NCBI GenBank assembly: GCA_020216925.1
Contig: JAIWOL010000137.1
Coordinates: 1 to 10,000 of the forward strand
Reading direction: 5' to 3'
Length of the DNA stretch: 10,000 bases
Source of the DNA: Thiobacillus sp.
Lineage (GTDB): Bacteria > Pseudomonadota > Gammaproteobacteria > Burkholderiales > Thiobacillaceae
Numbering within the stretch: the first letter of the stretch is position 1; every line of letters begins with the position of its first letter. Position numbers and translations under genes: made by a program. The notes beneath the pieces are model-generated. The model worked only from the letters and a program-made list of their open reading frames with translations. It searched no databases and was not told the origin of the DNA. Positions 1 to 8,783 of this stretch are shown in pieces.

Positions 1-726
1 GGCCGTTTTCGCAAACCGCATTTCGTGCTGGCCGAGCTGAAGCGGGCCGAGGTGCGGGAAGGCGTGCAGGTGCTGGTGGCGGGTTGCGAATACGCCCGCG
101 ACCTGATCGCGCCGCCGGCCGCCATGCGCGATGGGGCGATTTTTCTGCGCATGGACGCGGTGCGACGTTTTCTCTGGAACAAATACGAGGAATGGTCGTA
201 CAAGGAACGCGATTCGGCGCTGGGCCGCGCCTTCGCCCACTACGACTTCGAGCGCAGCGTGGCGCGCGGCCTCGATCGCATGAGCGAGGCCGAAGCCGAG
301 ACGATGATCCTGCACGAAGTGGGCGAGGCGCGCGCGGAAAAGCTGCTTGGGCCGGCATGGCCGGAGATGCTGGGGCGGCTCAATGCGAGACATGCGGAGC
401 TGCTGGCGCGCGCGGTGCGCGACCATCTTGCAGATTGTCTGGTAACCCTGCCGACCCTGCTTGAACGCGAAGCCACGGGCTCACTGCATTTTTATCTGGC
501 CAATCTGTCGGGCCAGCGGCGCGCGCTGTTTCCTGCCCTGCCGCTTGCCTACGAACGCTGGCTGGAGACGGGCGATGCCGCAGCGCTGCACGATCTGGCA
601 AAACAGGGGGAAAGCCACTGGCTGCACGCGGCGCGCCACCTCATGGCGCTGGCGAGCGACCGGGACAACGCAGACGCGCGCCTGCACGCGCTGGCGACAG
701 GGGATCTCGCGGAGTTGAAGCTGTAG
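1..726 (+). CDS. Hypothetical protein, 3' part (5' end outside window)
   Basis: The reading frame is open from the first base to a TAG at 724-726, giving about 241 visible residues. A GTG at 25 could serve as a start, but no Shine-Dalgarno sequence precedes it, so the gene most likely begins upstream of the window. I do not recognise the family. The visible part looks soluble and mostly alpha-helical, rich in Ala, Leu, Arg and Glu. It has no signal peptide, membrane helix or metal-binding cysteine cluster. Distinct patches are an aromatic, charged stretch (FLWNKYEEW, codons near 169-195), a LHEVGEARAEKLLG segment (near 310-351) and a SLHFYLANLSGQRRALFP segment (481-534). The gene converges on chpA with 86 nt between stop codons, so it is not part of the chemosensory operon, and no functional link can be inferred from position alone. 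Coding status is supported by GC3-biased codons over the whole frame. Confidence 0.75.
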   Translation, partial: GRFRKPHFVLAELKRAEVREGVQVLVAGCEYARDLIAPPAAMRDGAIFLRMDAVRRFLWNKYEEWSYKERDSALGRAFAHYDFERSVARGLDRMSEAEAETMILHEVGEARAEKLLGPAWPEMLGRLNARHAELLARAVRDHLADCLVTLPTLLEREATGSLHFYLANLSGQRRALFPALPLAYERWLETGDAAALHDLAKQGESHWLHAARHLMALASDRDNADARLHALATGDLAELKL

Positions 727-812
727 GCAGCCAACGGACGCTTTCCGCGCGTCGCTGTGGCAGAAATCAACAGGGGGCAAGCGCGAAACCCGTCACACCG
801 CGAGCGCTCCGT
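727..812. other. Convergent intergenic gap without a clear terminator
   Basis: This 86-nt gap lies between the stop of the plus-strand hypothetical gene and the stop of chpA. A bidirectional terminator would be expected, but no GC-rich stem followed by a T run is visible on either strand. The best hairpin is a 5-bp stem (GACGC at 737-741 with GCGTC at 749-753, 7-nt loop), which lacks a T tract. Termination may be Rho-dependent or occur elsewhere. Confidence 0.5.
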
Positions 813-3800
813 TCATCGGGCCGTCTCTAAGGCCTTGTCGCCGATCTGCTCGGCAATGTGGTCGAGCAGCTGCTGTTCCTGGTAGGGTTTGCCAAGGTAG
901 ACGTCGACGCCGATTTCCCGCGCGTGCTTGCGGTGCTTGTCCGCCGTGCGCGAGGTGATCATGATGATCGGCACGGTTTTCAGGCGCGGATCGGCGCGCA
1001 TCACGCGCGCCAGTTCGAAACCGTCCATGCGCGGCATTTCCACGTCGAGCAACACCACGTCGGGCACCAGGTCGTGCATCTTTTCCAGCGCATCGACGCC
1101 ATCTTTCGCGCTGTCCACTCGGAAACCTTCGCGCGTCAGCAGGCGCGTGGTGATCTTGCGCACGGTGAGTGAATCGTCGACGACGAGCACCAGCGGTGCC
1201 TGCAGGGCGTTGTTCACCTCCGGCGTTTCCGCCGGGGCGCTGCGTTCGACTGCGACGCGCGGCTGGCTCGCCCAGCGCAGCGCCAGCGGCACCGGGTTCA
1301 GGATCAGGATCACGCGGCCGTCGCCGCGCACGGTTGCGCCCGCCACGCCGGTGATGCGCGCCATCTGCGGGCCGATGTTCTTGACCACGATTTCGCGCGT
1401 GCCCTCGATGCTGTCGACCAGCACCGCAGCCAGGCTGGCGCCGCTGTGCAGCACCACCACCGGGTTGTAGCGCTGCACCTCGTGCACGGCTTCGAGATCG
1501 CCGAGCAGGTGCGGCAGGTAAGAGAAGGGATAGCGTGCACCACGCCAGTCGATTTCGCCGCGAGACATGACCCGGGCGAGTTCCTCGGGCTTGAGCTCGA
1601 TGACCTGCTGTACCAGCGGGGCGGGCAGCGCGTAATCATGTCTGGCGGCCTGCACCATCACGGCCTGGGTCACGGCCAGCGTCAGCGGCAGATAAATGTC
1701 GAAACGGGTGCCGGCGCCGGGCGTGGAACTGATTTCGATGCGTCCGCCGAGCGCGGAGATTTCGCTCTTCACCACGTCCATGCCAACGCCGCGCCCGGAG
1801 ACTTCTGTCACTGTTTCGGCTGTGGAGAAGCCGGCCGCGAAAATCATCTGCGCCAGCAGGGATTCGGTCGGTTCGACACCCGGCAACATGAGCCCGGCAG
1901 CTTCCGCCTTTTCGCGGATGCGGGCGTAGTTGAGGCCCGCGCCGTCGTCTTGTACCGTGAGCAGCATTTCGTTGCCGGTCTGCCGGGCGCTGAGCACGAT
2001 TTCGCCGAATTCGGTCTTGCCGGCGGCGCGCCGGGCGTCGGCACTTTCGATGCCGTGCGCCAACGCATTGCGCAGCAGGTGTTCGAGCGGAGCGGTGACT
2101 TTTTCCAGCACCGAACGGTCGATTTCCAGTTCGCCGCCCTGGATGTCGAGCTGCGCGCGCTTGCCCACATCGCGCGAGGTTTGCCGTACCGTGCGGTACA
2201 GGCGCTCGGCCACCGAATACAGCGGCACCATGCGCACTCGCAGCAGATCCTGTTGCAGTTCGCGGTTGAGCCGTGCCTGCTGGATCAGCGCCGCGTCGGC
2301 TTCGCCCAGACGCGCAAGCAGGATGTGTTGCACGGTGGAAATGTCATTGACGCTCTCGGCAAGAAAGCGCGTGACTTCCTGAAAACGCGTGAAGCGGTCG
2401 AACTCCAGCGGGTCGAACTCCTCGGCCCCGCCCTGGGTCTGGAAGGTTGCCTGCATTTGCGATTCAGCCTGGATTTCCACTTCGCGGATGTGTCCGCGCA
2501 AGCGTGCCAGCGCGTCGGAGAGTTCGGCAACGTGGCGTTTGAAGGCGAATACTTCACTTTCGATCCGCGAGCGCGCGATCGCCACCTCGCCGGCCTGGTT
2601 GACCATGCGATCCACCCAGTCTGCGCGGACCCGCAGGGTAAGCGCATTGGCATCGCGCGAAGCCGCTTGCGCAGGCCCGGCGAGCGGGTCGGCCGGGATG
2701 ACCGCCGCCACCGGACTGGGCGCCGCCACCAGCGGATCGGGAATGCTGTCTGCGTGGGGATCGGCAGGCGCCTCGGGGTCAGCCGCTTCGCCGCGGCGCA
2801 AGCGATCCACGGCATCGGCCAGCCGGTCAAACTGGGTTTCGAGCGTGTCGAACACCTCGTCGCTGGCGGCGATCTGGCCTTCGACAACGGCGATGACGCG
2901 CGACTCCATGACGTGCGTGAGCTCGCCCAGGCGCATGGCACCAACCATGCGCGCACTGCCCTTGATGGTGTGCAGATTGCGGCGCAATGCATCGCGCGGG
3001 CCGGCGGTATCGGGCGCGGCTTTCCACGCGCGCAGCTGCGCGCTGGTGTCGGGCACCAGGGTTTCGGCTTCTTCGAGGAAGATCGGCAGCAGCTGCGCAT
3101 CGATTTCGTCGGCCACTTCGCGGCGTTCAAAAACCGGCGCTGGCGCCGCCGGCTTGATGCCGGGCATGAGCGCGCCCAGGTCGGTCAGACTCACAGCCTC
3201 GGGCAAGGACGGCGCATTCGTCTGGCCGGAAACCTCGGCCGCGGCGGCAACCTCGTCAGAAGAGTGCGCAGACGGTTCGGCCGGGGTGGCATGCGTCTCT
3301 TCCAGCTCGGCCAGCGTGGCGACCAGATCGCTTGCCGCCTCCGGCAGCGTGCGGCGATCGAGCGCGGCGAGCATGTCGCCGAAGCGCGCAGCCACATCCC
3401 GCACCAGAGGCAGATGCGCAGCGGGCAGGGGGGCATGGGCGTAGGGGGTCAGATATTGCTCGAAGGCGTGGGCGAGATCGGCCAGTGCGACGATGCCCGC
3501 GGTGCCGGCAATGCCGCCGAGGGTGTGCACGGCGCGGCGGGCGTGTTCGGTGACCGGGCTACCCTGTACCTCGGTCTGGCGTTCGACTTCCTCGTCGAGC
3601 ACTTCCAGACGCTGCTTCGCTTCGGCCATGAAGATGTCGTACAGCCCCGGCGACAGGCAGATCGGGCCAATGCAGATTTCGTCGGGCACATACGGCGTCA
3701 TCGGGGTGTCGTCGAGCGCGGCGGCGGCTTCGTCGATACCGACAGTTGCGACAGGCGTCCGCGCGTATTCCACCACGGCGCCGTAGGCCGGGGCGGGTTC

Positions 3801-6614
3801 CCGATCATCCTGCGCGATGCGGGCCAGGGGGGCGGCCAGTTCAATGCGCGCCCCGAATGGCTGTGCTGGCGCGGGCGCCTCGGCGACGGCTTCGAGCACG
3901 ATGTCGACTGCGGGGCCGGCGCAGGCCTCGGCGGGCGCGGCAGGTTCCGGGTCGGCTGCGGCACCACTGCCGGCAGGCTCGCCCATGGCCGGGGCGGCGC
4001 ACGGGGCATCCGCCAGATCCAGCGGTTCGCCGTGCGCCACGCGGGCCACGGCGGCGAGCAGGGCGGGCACCGGCAGGCTGACGGTTTCGCCTGTTTGCAG
4101 GGCATTCACCCAGTCCTGGAACACGCCGCGCGAACGCGCGATCAGCGCGAGCAGGTCGGCGCTGGCCGGTTTTTGCTCGGCCAGCCAGCCGTTCAGCAGC
4201 TGTTCGTGCTGCCAGGCCGCTTCGCCCAAGTCTTCGAGGCCGACCATGCGGCCACTGCCCTTGAGAGTATGGAACCCGCGGCGGATCACGGTCAGGGCTT
4301 CGCGGTCTTCCGGGTTGGCGCGGCAGTTCTCGGCGGTCGCAGCCAGGCTGGCGAGGACTTCATTGGCCTCTTCGAGGAAGATTGCCAGGAGTTCGGGTTC
4401 GACGGCTTCGGGCAGGGTTGCCAGCTGATCTTCCGCGGCTGCCGCATCCGCTTCAGGCCCAGCGTGCGCCGGCGCCGCATCCAGGTGGACTGCGGGCGCA
4501 GGACTGGAAGCCGCGGCGGCTTCCTGTGCGGCCGGCGTCTGCGCAATGGCTGCCAGTTCGACCGCCACCTGCTCGGCTGCCGTCTCCACGATGGCGGCAG
4601 GCGGAGAAGGCTCGAATGCGTCGGGCCTGACTGGCCGATCCGGCAGGGGCATGCCGGTGAGCGCGGCGATGCCGGAGTCGAGCGCAGCGGGCGCGTCGGA
4701 TGCGTCGCTTGCGCTGTCGAGCGCGTCGCGCGCCTGTTGTTTGAGCGCGGCGTCGTCGATGAGCTCGGCGTCGCGCGCAAGTTCGGTCAGCGCATCAAGG
4801 AATTTTTTTTTTGCGTCAGCGTCGCCTGTGGCGTCGCGCCATGCCAAATAGCTGGATTGAACCGCCGACCTGCGCGCCGGCAAGCCCGATTCCACGGTGT
4901 CGCCGAACGGGGCTTCCTCCGCGGAGCCGGCTTCGATCACGCCAAAATCGATCAGAACCGGGCGCAGGATGCGGTCGGCGTCGGCGCGGCCGGCACAATA
5001 CGCCTCGATGTACAGCCCCAGGCTGGAAAACGCATCGGCCAGCCGCTGCTGGGTGGCGTTGTCCGGAAAACCTCCCTGCTCGAAGCTGACGGCCAGTTCG
5101 GTGGCCTTGCCAAGCAGATGCGCTGCGTCAGCCTGCTCCAGCATGGTGAGCGCGCCTTGCGCCTGCTGCGCAAGAGCGGGAAGTTCGGCCAGGCCTTCGC
5201 GGGAAAAGCTGTCACGAAAAAAAGCGTCGAGCGCTTCCTCCATCTGCCGCAGGTTCTGTCCGACTTCCTGGGCTATGTGCACAAGCATGTCGCGCTCGGC
5301 CTCGCGCACGCTGGCGGACTCGACTTGCGCAGCCGGGAGGTCGCGCCCTTCGATGAGCGCCAGCAGGCGCGCACGCAGGTTGGCGGCACGCTGGGCAAAG
5401 TCGTCGTGCAGCACGTCTTCGCGTTCCACGGCGTTCTGGATGAAAAGCAGGGTGGCAGCCACTTCGATGTTGGCCTGCTCGCACGCAGCGTCCGCGCGCT
5501 GGCCGCCGATGTCGGCAGCCTTGCCCAGGACGTCGAGCAGGGCGGACAGACCGCTTCCGGCAAACATCGAGACCTGAGGTTGCATGTGCGCAAGCTGGCG
5601 CTTGAACTGGTCGAGCTGGCCCGCCTGTCCCTCGACTGTGCCATGCCAGCTGTCGCGTGCGGCTTTGAGGCTGTTCTGCAGGGTGTCGAGCACCGGGCGC
5701 ATGCGCGCCAGGGTCTCGGGGTCGAGCAGGCCGCGCCCCGGCAGATAGCGGTCGAGTCCGAGAACGTCGCGCACTTCGGCTGCGCGGCCGGCGAGCGTTT
5801 TGCTTTTGGCAACAAAGAACAGGGCGTCGCGCAGCAGGCGTTCCGCAACTTGGGGCGAGCCTTCCATCAGACGGCGCATCTGCAGGTCGATGCGGGCAAG
5901 CAGTTGCTTCACGTTGAAATCCGCTTCCACGCCGTGGGCGATCAGGCTGTCGACGAAACCCACCGAGGCCCACCAGAATGTCTGTGCCGCCTGCGTCGGG
6001 GCGATGCGCTCCACGGCAAGCAGCGCTTCGCGCATCCTGGCCAGCCCCTGCTCGGCTCCGGCATTGCGGAGAAAGGCCAGCAGGCCACGCTGGAAAATCG
6101 CGCGGGCGGTTTTCACTTCGGCCGCCAGCGCTTCCTGGCTCAACTCGCCCGCGGCCGCCTTGCGCCCAGTGCGTACACGCAGGTCGGGAAAGAACAGTTC
6201 GCCTTCGAAGACGCGTTCCGCGCCCTGTAGTTCACGCAGCCGCTTGTAGAGAGGGAAAAGCGCAAGCTCGCCGCTGCCGCGGCCATCCGCCAGTTCCTTG
6301 ATCCAGCGTTGCAAGCCCTCGATGGCGTTGCGCAGCGCGCGCAGCAGGGCATTGTCGGGGGCAAGACGGTTTTCGCTGATGTCCGCGAGGCAGCTTTCCA
6401 GCGTGCCGGCGAGTGTGGCCGCGCCTTCGAGCCCGACCATGCGCAGGGCGCCAGCCACCTGATGCGCGTCATCGCGCGCGAGCCGCAGGGCATTGGTCAG
6501 GTCGGCGTCGACGCAATAAGCCTGGATGCGGCCCAGTGCGGCTTGGAGGGCGGCGTCGATGTCGCCGCGCACCCAGTTGAGGGGGCCGGTGTCGTAGTCG
6601 AGTAAGGCGCTCAT
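813..6614 (-). CDS. chpA: PilL/ChpA, hybrid CheA-type histidine kinase of the type IV pilus chemosensory system
   Basis: This 1933-residue protein is the kinase of the Chp system. It autophosphorylates on Hpt histidines and passes phosphate to PilG, PilH and its own receiver. Residues 1 to about 600 resemble the ChpA N-terminal/FimL-like region, with a variant histidine site at H51 (HQVAGALRMVG) and a degenerate Hpt-like site where Q483 replaces the histidine. Three canonical Hpt domains follow: H782 (HTLKGSGRMVG), H1030 (HTLGGIAGTAG) and H1215 (HTIKGSARMVG). They are separated by Ala/Pro/Glu-rich linkers at about 640-735, 850-985 and 1085-1165. The dimerisation region spans about 1295-1470. 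The ATPase spans about 1475-1645, with N box at N1516, DxGxG at D1557 and GRGVGMD near 1602-1608. A CheW-like domain covers about 1650-1790 and a receiver about 1805-1930 (D1813, D1814, D1857, T1887, K1909). The ATG at 6614 follows an AGGA with 10-nt spacing. The gene starts 43 nt after pilJ. Pseudomonas ChpA is larger and has more phosphotransfer sites. Confidence 0.97.
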   Translation of the reverse strand: MSALLDYDTGPLNWVRGDIDAALQAALGRIQAYCVDADLTNALRLARDDAHQVAGALRMVGLEGAATLAGTLESCLADISENRLAPDNALLRALRNAIEGLQRWIKELADGRGSGELALFPLYKRLRELQGAERVFEGELFFPDLRVRTGRKAAAGELSQEALAAEVKTARAIFQRGLLAFLRNAGAEQGLARMREALLAVERIAPTQAAQTFWWASVGFVDSLIAHGVEADFNVKQLLARIDLQMRRLMEGSPQVAERLLRDALFFVAKSKTLAGRAAEVRDVLGLDRYLPGRGLLDPETLARMRPVLDTLQNSLKAARDSWHGTVEGQAGQLDQFKRQLAHMQPQVSMFAGSGLSALLDVLGKAADIGGQRADAACEQANIEVAATLLFIQNAVEREDVLHDDFAQRAANLRARLLALIEGRDLPAAQVESASVREAERDMLVHIAQEVGQNLRQMEEALDAFFRDSFSREGLAELPALAQQAQGALTMLEQADAAHLLGKATELAVSFEQGGFPDNATQQRLADAFSSLGLYIEAYCAGRADADRILRPVLIDFGVIEAGSAEEAPFGDTVESGLPARRSAVQSSYLAWRDATGDADAKKKFLDALTELARDAELIDDAALKQQARDALDSASDASDAPAALDSGIAALTGMPLPDRPVRPDAFEPSPPAAIVETAAEQVAVELAAIAQTPAAQEAAAASSPAPAVHLDAAPAHAGPEADAAAAEDQLATLPEAVEPELLAIFLEEANEVLASLAATAENCRANPEDREALTVIRRGFHTLKGSGRMVGLEDLGEAAWQHEQLLNGWLAEQKPASADLLALIARSRGVFQDWVNALQTGETVSLPVPALLAAVARVAHGEPLDLADAPCAAPAMGEPAGSGAAADPEPAAPAEACAGPAVDIVLEAVAEAPAPAQPFGARIELAAPLARIAQDDREPAPAYGAVVEYARTPVATVGIDEAAAALDDTPMTPYVPDEICIGPICLSPGLYDIFMAEAKQRLEVLDEEVERQTEVQGSPVTEHARRAVHTLGGIAGTAGIVALADLAHAFEQYLTPYAHAPLPAAHLPLVRDVAARFGDMLAALDRRTLPEAASDLVATLAELEETHATPAEPSAHSSDEVAAAAEVSGQTNAPSLPEAVSLTDLGALMPGIKPAAPAPVFERREVADEIDAQLLPIFLEEAETLVPDTSAQLRAWKAAPDTAGPRDALRRNLHTIKGSARMVGAMRLGELTHVMESRVIAVVEGQIAASDEVFDTLETQFDRLADAVDRLRRGEAADPEAPADPHADSIPDPLVAAPSPVAAVIPADPLAGPAQAASRDANALTLRVRADWVDRMVNQAGEVAIARSRIESEVFAFKRHVAELSDALARLRGHIREVEIQAESQMQATFQTQGGAEEFDPLEFDRFTRFQEVTRFLAESVNDISTVQHILLARLGEADAALIQQARLNRELQQDLLRVRMVPLYSVAERLYRTVRQTSRDVGKRAQLDIQGGELEIDRSVLEKVTAPLEHLLRNALAHGIESADARRAAGKTEFGEIVLSARQTGNEMLLTVQDDGAGLNYARIREKAEAAGLMLPGVEPTESLLAQMIFAAGFSTAETVTEVSGRGVGMDVVKSEISALGGRIEISSTPGAGTRFDIYLPLTLAVTQAVMVQAARHDYALPAPLVQQVIELKPEELARVMSRGEIDWRGARYPFSYLPHLLGDLEAVHEVQRYNPVVVLHSGASLAAVLVDSIEGTREIVVKNIGPQMARITGVAGATVRGDGRVILILNPVPLALRWASQPRVAVERSAPAETPEVNNALQAPLVLVVDDSLTVRKITTRLLTREGFRVDSAKDGVDALEKMHDLVPDVVLLDVEMPRMDGFELARVMRADPRLKTVPIIMITSRTADKHRKHAREIGVDVYLGKPYQEQQLLDHIAEQIGDKALETAR
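4803..4812 (-). repeat. A10 homopolymer inside chpA (possible slippage site)
   Basis: Ten consecutive T on the plus strand read as ten A in the chpA coding strand. They span the last base of codon A601 and the lysine codons K602-K604, all AAA. In the present frame the gene continues intact. Losing one A gives a TGA after residue 608, and gaining one A, or a -1 ribosomal shift on A AAA AAA, gives a TGA after residue 606. The tract is conspicuous because the gene is strongly GC-rich and AAG would be the expected lysine codon. Whether it slips in vivo cannot be told from sequence. Confidence 0.9.
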
Positions 6615-6624
6615 GGTGTCGAAT

Positions 6625-6628
6625 TCCT
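6625..6628 (-). promoter_or_regulatory. Ribosome binding site of pilL/chpA
   Basis: The minus strand reads AGGA, followed by 10 nt before the ATG at 6614. It supports that start, which also yields the expected PilL-like N-terminus (GPLNWVRGDID near residues 10-20). Confidence 0.55.
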
Positions 6629-6657
6629 GATGGGTTGCGGGAGGCCGGTGGCAAGGA

Positions 6658-8775
6658 TCAGGCGAGCTTGAAGCCGGCGACCGAGCGCTTCAGGTCTTCG
6701 GCCAGCTGCTTCATGCCGACAATCGATTCGGCGGTCTGCTGCGTGCCGCTGGAGGTCTGCGCGGAAATGGCCTTGATGTCCTGCATGGTTTCCGCCACCA
6801 GTGCGGTCGACTCGGCCTGGTTCTGCGTGGCCGAGGAAATGTCGGCGATGAGGCTGGCGAGCTGTCTCGACACGTCGCCGATCTCGGCCAGCGTCTGCCC
6901 CGCCGCGTCGGAGAGCTTGGCGCCTTCGACCACGCCCTGGGTCGATACTTCCATGGCGGCCACCGTGTCCTGGGTGTCGGACTGGATCGTTTTCACGATC
7001 GCGGCGATTTGCTTGGTCGCGTCGGCGGAGCGTTCTGCCAGACGCTGCACTTCTTCGGCCACCACCGAGAAGCCGCGGCCGGCTTCGCCCGCCGACGCGG
7101 CCTGAATGGCGGCGTTCAACGCCAGCACGTTGGTCTGTTCGGTAATGTCGGAAATCAGTTCGACGATTTCGCCGATCTCCTGCGAGGATTCGCCGAGGCG
7201 TTTGATCCGCTTGGAGGTTTCCTGGATCTGCTCGCGCAGGGTGTTCATGCTGGCGATGGCGTTGGACACCGCCAGCTGGCCTTTTTCGGCAGCAGCCAGC
7301 GACTGTTCCGCCACGCGGGCCGACTCGGCGGCGTTGCCGGACACCTGCTGCACGGACTGCGCCAGCCGCACGACCGCGACCGACGTGGTTTCGATTTCGT
7401 CCACCTGCCGTTTGGTGGCCTGTTGCAACGATTCGGACATCTGGCTGGCTTCGCTGGCGGCCTGGTCCATCTTCTGGGTGGCGTTGTTGATGCCGCGCAC
7501 CAGGCTGCGCAGCTCCTCGACCGTGTAGTTGATCGAGTCGGCGACCGCGCCGGTGATGTCTTCGGTGACGCTGGCGTTGATGGTGAGGTTGCCTTCGGCG
7601 AGTTCGCCGAGTTCGTCCATCAGCCGCAGAATGGCTTCCTGGTTGCGCGCGTTCTCTTCTTCGCTCTTGCGCGCGCGCGACTTGGTTTCGTTGATGTTCA
7701 CCAGGCCCAGCAGCACCAGGGAGACCAACGCCAGCAGGCCGAACAGCCCCGCCAGCAAATAACCCAGCCCGCCCACCGACTGGTAGTCGCCGGAGAGCTG
7801 GCTGGTGTCGGCCAGCAGCGTGTCGCTCGCGGCAAACAGGCTGTTTGCCGCGAGCTTCGCTTGCAGCAGGGCCTGGGTACTGGCCAGCACCGAGCCTACA
7901 ACTTCGACCATGTCGCTCATGTTGGTGCCCAGTTCTTCCAGGGTGAGCATGCTGCTCTCGCTGCGGCCGGCAGCGCCTTCCATGAGCGATTGCACGGTGT
8001 CGCGAAACAGGGTGGTGTCCTTTTCCAGCTGCAGCACCACTTCGGGGTCGATCAGGTCGGACGAAAGCAGCAGGTTGGCATTTTTGGGCAGGCGCTGCGA
8101 CAGCATCACCAGGCGGTTGGCACGCGACACTTCGCGCACGCCTGCGCCGGAGTCGGCGAGCTGGGAGGCGAGTTGTTCGGCCACGTCCTGCAAGTCGATA
8201 CTGAGCGCGTTGATCTTCTTCACGCTTTCGTTGAGTGTGATCAGATTCTTTTGCTGCGACAGGATCAGCGCGATCTGCGGGTTGGCTTTTTCCCATTGGC
8301 TGCGAATCTTGGCGAGTGTGTCTGCCGCCGCGCCACTGCTCGATGGCACCTCGTCGTCGCCCTCGATCAGGCCGGTGAGTGCGGTTTCGAACGCTGCCTT
8401 GCCTTCTGCGAGTTTCCTGAAGGCGTCCTTGTTGCCGAGCACGGATTGCTGGGCGGTCAGCGGCAGGCGCTGCGACAGCACCTTGAGGTCGCCCGCGCGG
8501 CTTTCGTAGGCCGCGCGGTTGCCGAGATGGACTGAACCGTAAACCGTAAAACCCGCTGCCAGCAGCAGAGATACCAGCAGCGCGCCGCCGGTGTATAGAT
8601 ACTGTTTTTCGATGGACAGATGACCGATCAGGGGCACCTTTCCCGGCTCCTGGTCGGCCAGCTTGCGCATGGTCTGCATGATCAGGGTGGTGTGTGCCTC
8701 TCCCCGCCCGTTGCCGCGCACCTTGTCGCTCATCCGGCCTGCCAGGCCTTTGAGGCCGTTCATCGTGATTGCCAT
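6658..8775 (-). CDS. pilJ: PilJ, type IV pilus methyl-accepting chemoreceptor
   Basis: This inner-membrane receptor of 705 residues feeds surface or pilus cues to PilI and ChpA. A cytoplasmic segment of about 58 residues precedes the first membrane helix (about 59-81). The periplasmic part contains two PilJ-type sensor repeats, each opening with LSQR (100-103 and 225-228). The second membrane helix (about 336-359) leads into a HAMP-like region (about 360-415) and a long coiled-coil signalling domain. The hairpin tip is the highly conserved stretch from E546 to about V576 ([14 protein letters not shown], then [11 protein letters not shown]). There is no C-terminal CheR-docking pentapeptide; the protein ends GFKLA. 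The start was chosen at 8775 because GGAG at 8784-8787 is 8 nt away; an ATG two codons earlier (8781) is only 2 nt from it but remains possible. The gene lies 67 nt after pilI and 43 nt before chpA. Confidence 0.97.
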   Translation of the reverse strand: MAITMNGLKGLAGRMSDKVRGNGRGEAHTTLIMQTMRKLADQEPGKVPLIGHLSIEKQYLYTGGALLVSLLLAAGFTVYGSVHLGNRAAYESRAGDLKVLSQRLPLTAQQSVLGNKDAFRKLAEGKAAFETALTGLIEGDDEVPSSSGAAADTLAKIRSQWEKANPQIALILSQQKNLITLNESVKKINALSIDLQDVAEQLASQLADSGAGVREVSRANRLVMLSQRLPKNANLLLSSDLIDPEVVLQLEKDTTLFRDTVQSLMEGAAGRSESSMLTLEELGTNMSDMVEVVGSVLASTQALLQAKLAANSLFAASDTLLADTSQLSGDYQSVGGLGYLLAGLFGLLALVSLVLLGLVNINETKSRARKSEEENARNQEAILRLMDELGELAEGNLTINASVTEDITGAVADSINYTVEELRSLVRGINNATQKMDQAASEASQMSESLQQATKRQVDEIETTSVAVVRLAQSVQQVSGNAAESARVAEQSLAAAEKGQLAVSNAIASMNTLREQIQETSKRIKRLGESSQEIGEIVELISDITEQTNVLALNAAIQAASAGEAGRGFSVVAEEVQRLAERSADATKQIAAIVKTIQSDTQDTVAAMEVSTQGVVEGAKLSDAAGQTLAEIGDVSRQLASLIADISSATQNQAESTALVAETMQDIKAISAQTSSGTQQTAESIVGMKQLAEDLKRSVAGFKLA

Positions 8776-8783
8776 GTTCATCT

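Noticed and set aside
737..753. A small hairpin in the convergent gap as a terminator.
   Set aside because: The stem is only 5 bp with a 7-nt loop and no T tract on either strand.
5217..5223. A run of seven A on the plus strand (T7 in chpA) as a second slippage site.
   Set aside because: Seven bases encoding Phe-Phe is short for appreciable slippage and not unusual; only the A10 tract stands out.
1446..6230. A plus-strand open frame of 1594 codons antisense to chpA.
   Set aside because: Its codons are exactly register-aligned with chpA codons, so it stays open simply because chpA avoids TTA, CTA and TCA, which are rare in GC-rich genomes. Its translation shows no recognisable domain, whereas the minus strand encodes a complete ChpA.
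6611..8296. A minus-strand open frame of 561 codons overlapping pilJ in another frame.
   Set aside because: The product is Arg/Pro/Gly/His-rich without domain features, typical of an off-frame read of a GC-rich gene.
7009..8535. A plus-strand open frame of 508 codons antisense to pilJ.
   Set aside because: It has the same codon-aligned antisense register as above; the minus strand encodes a clear chemoreceptor.
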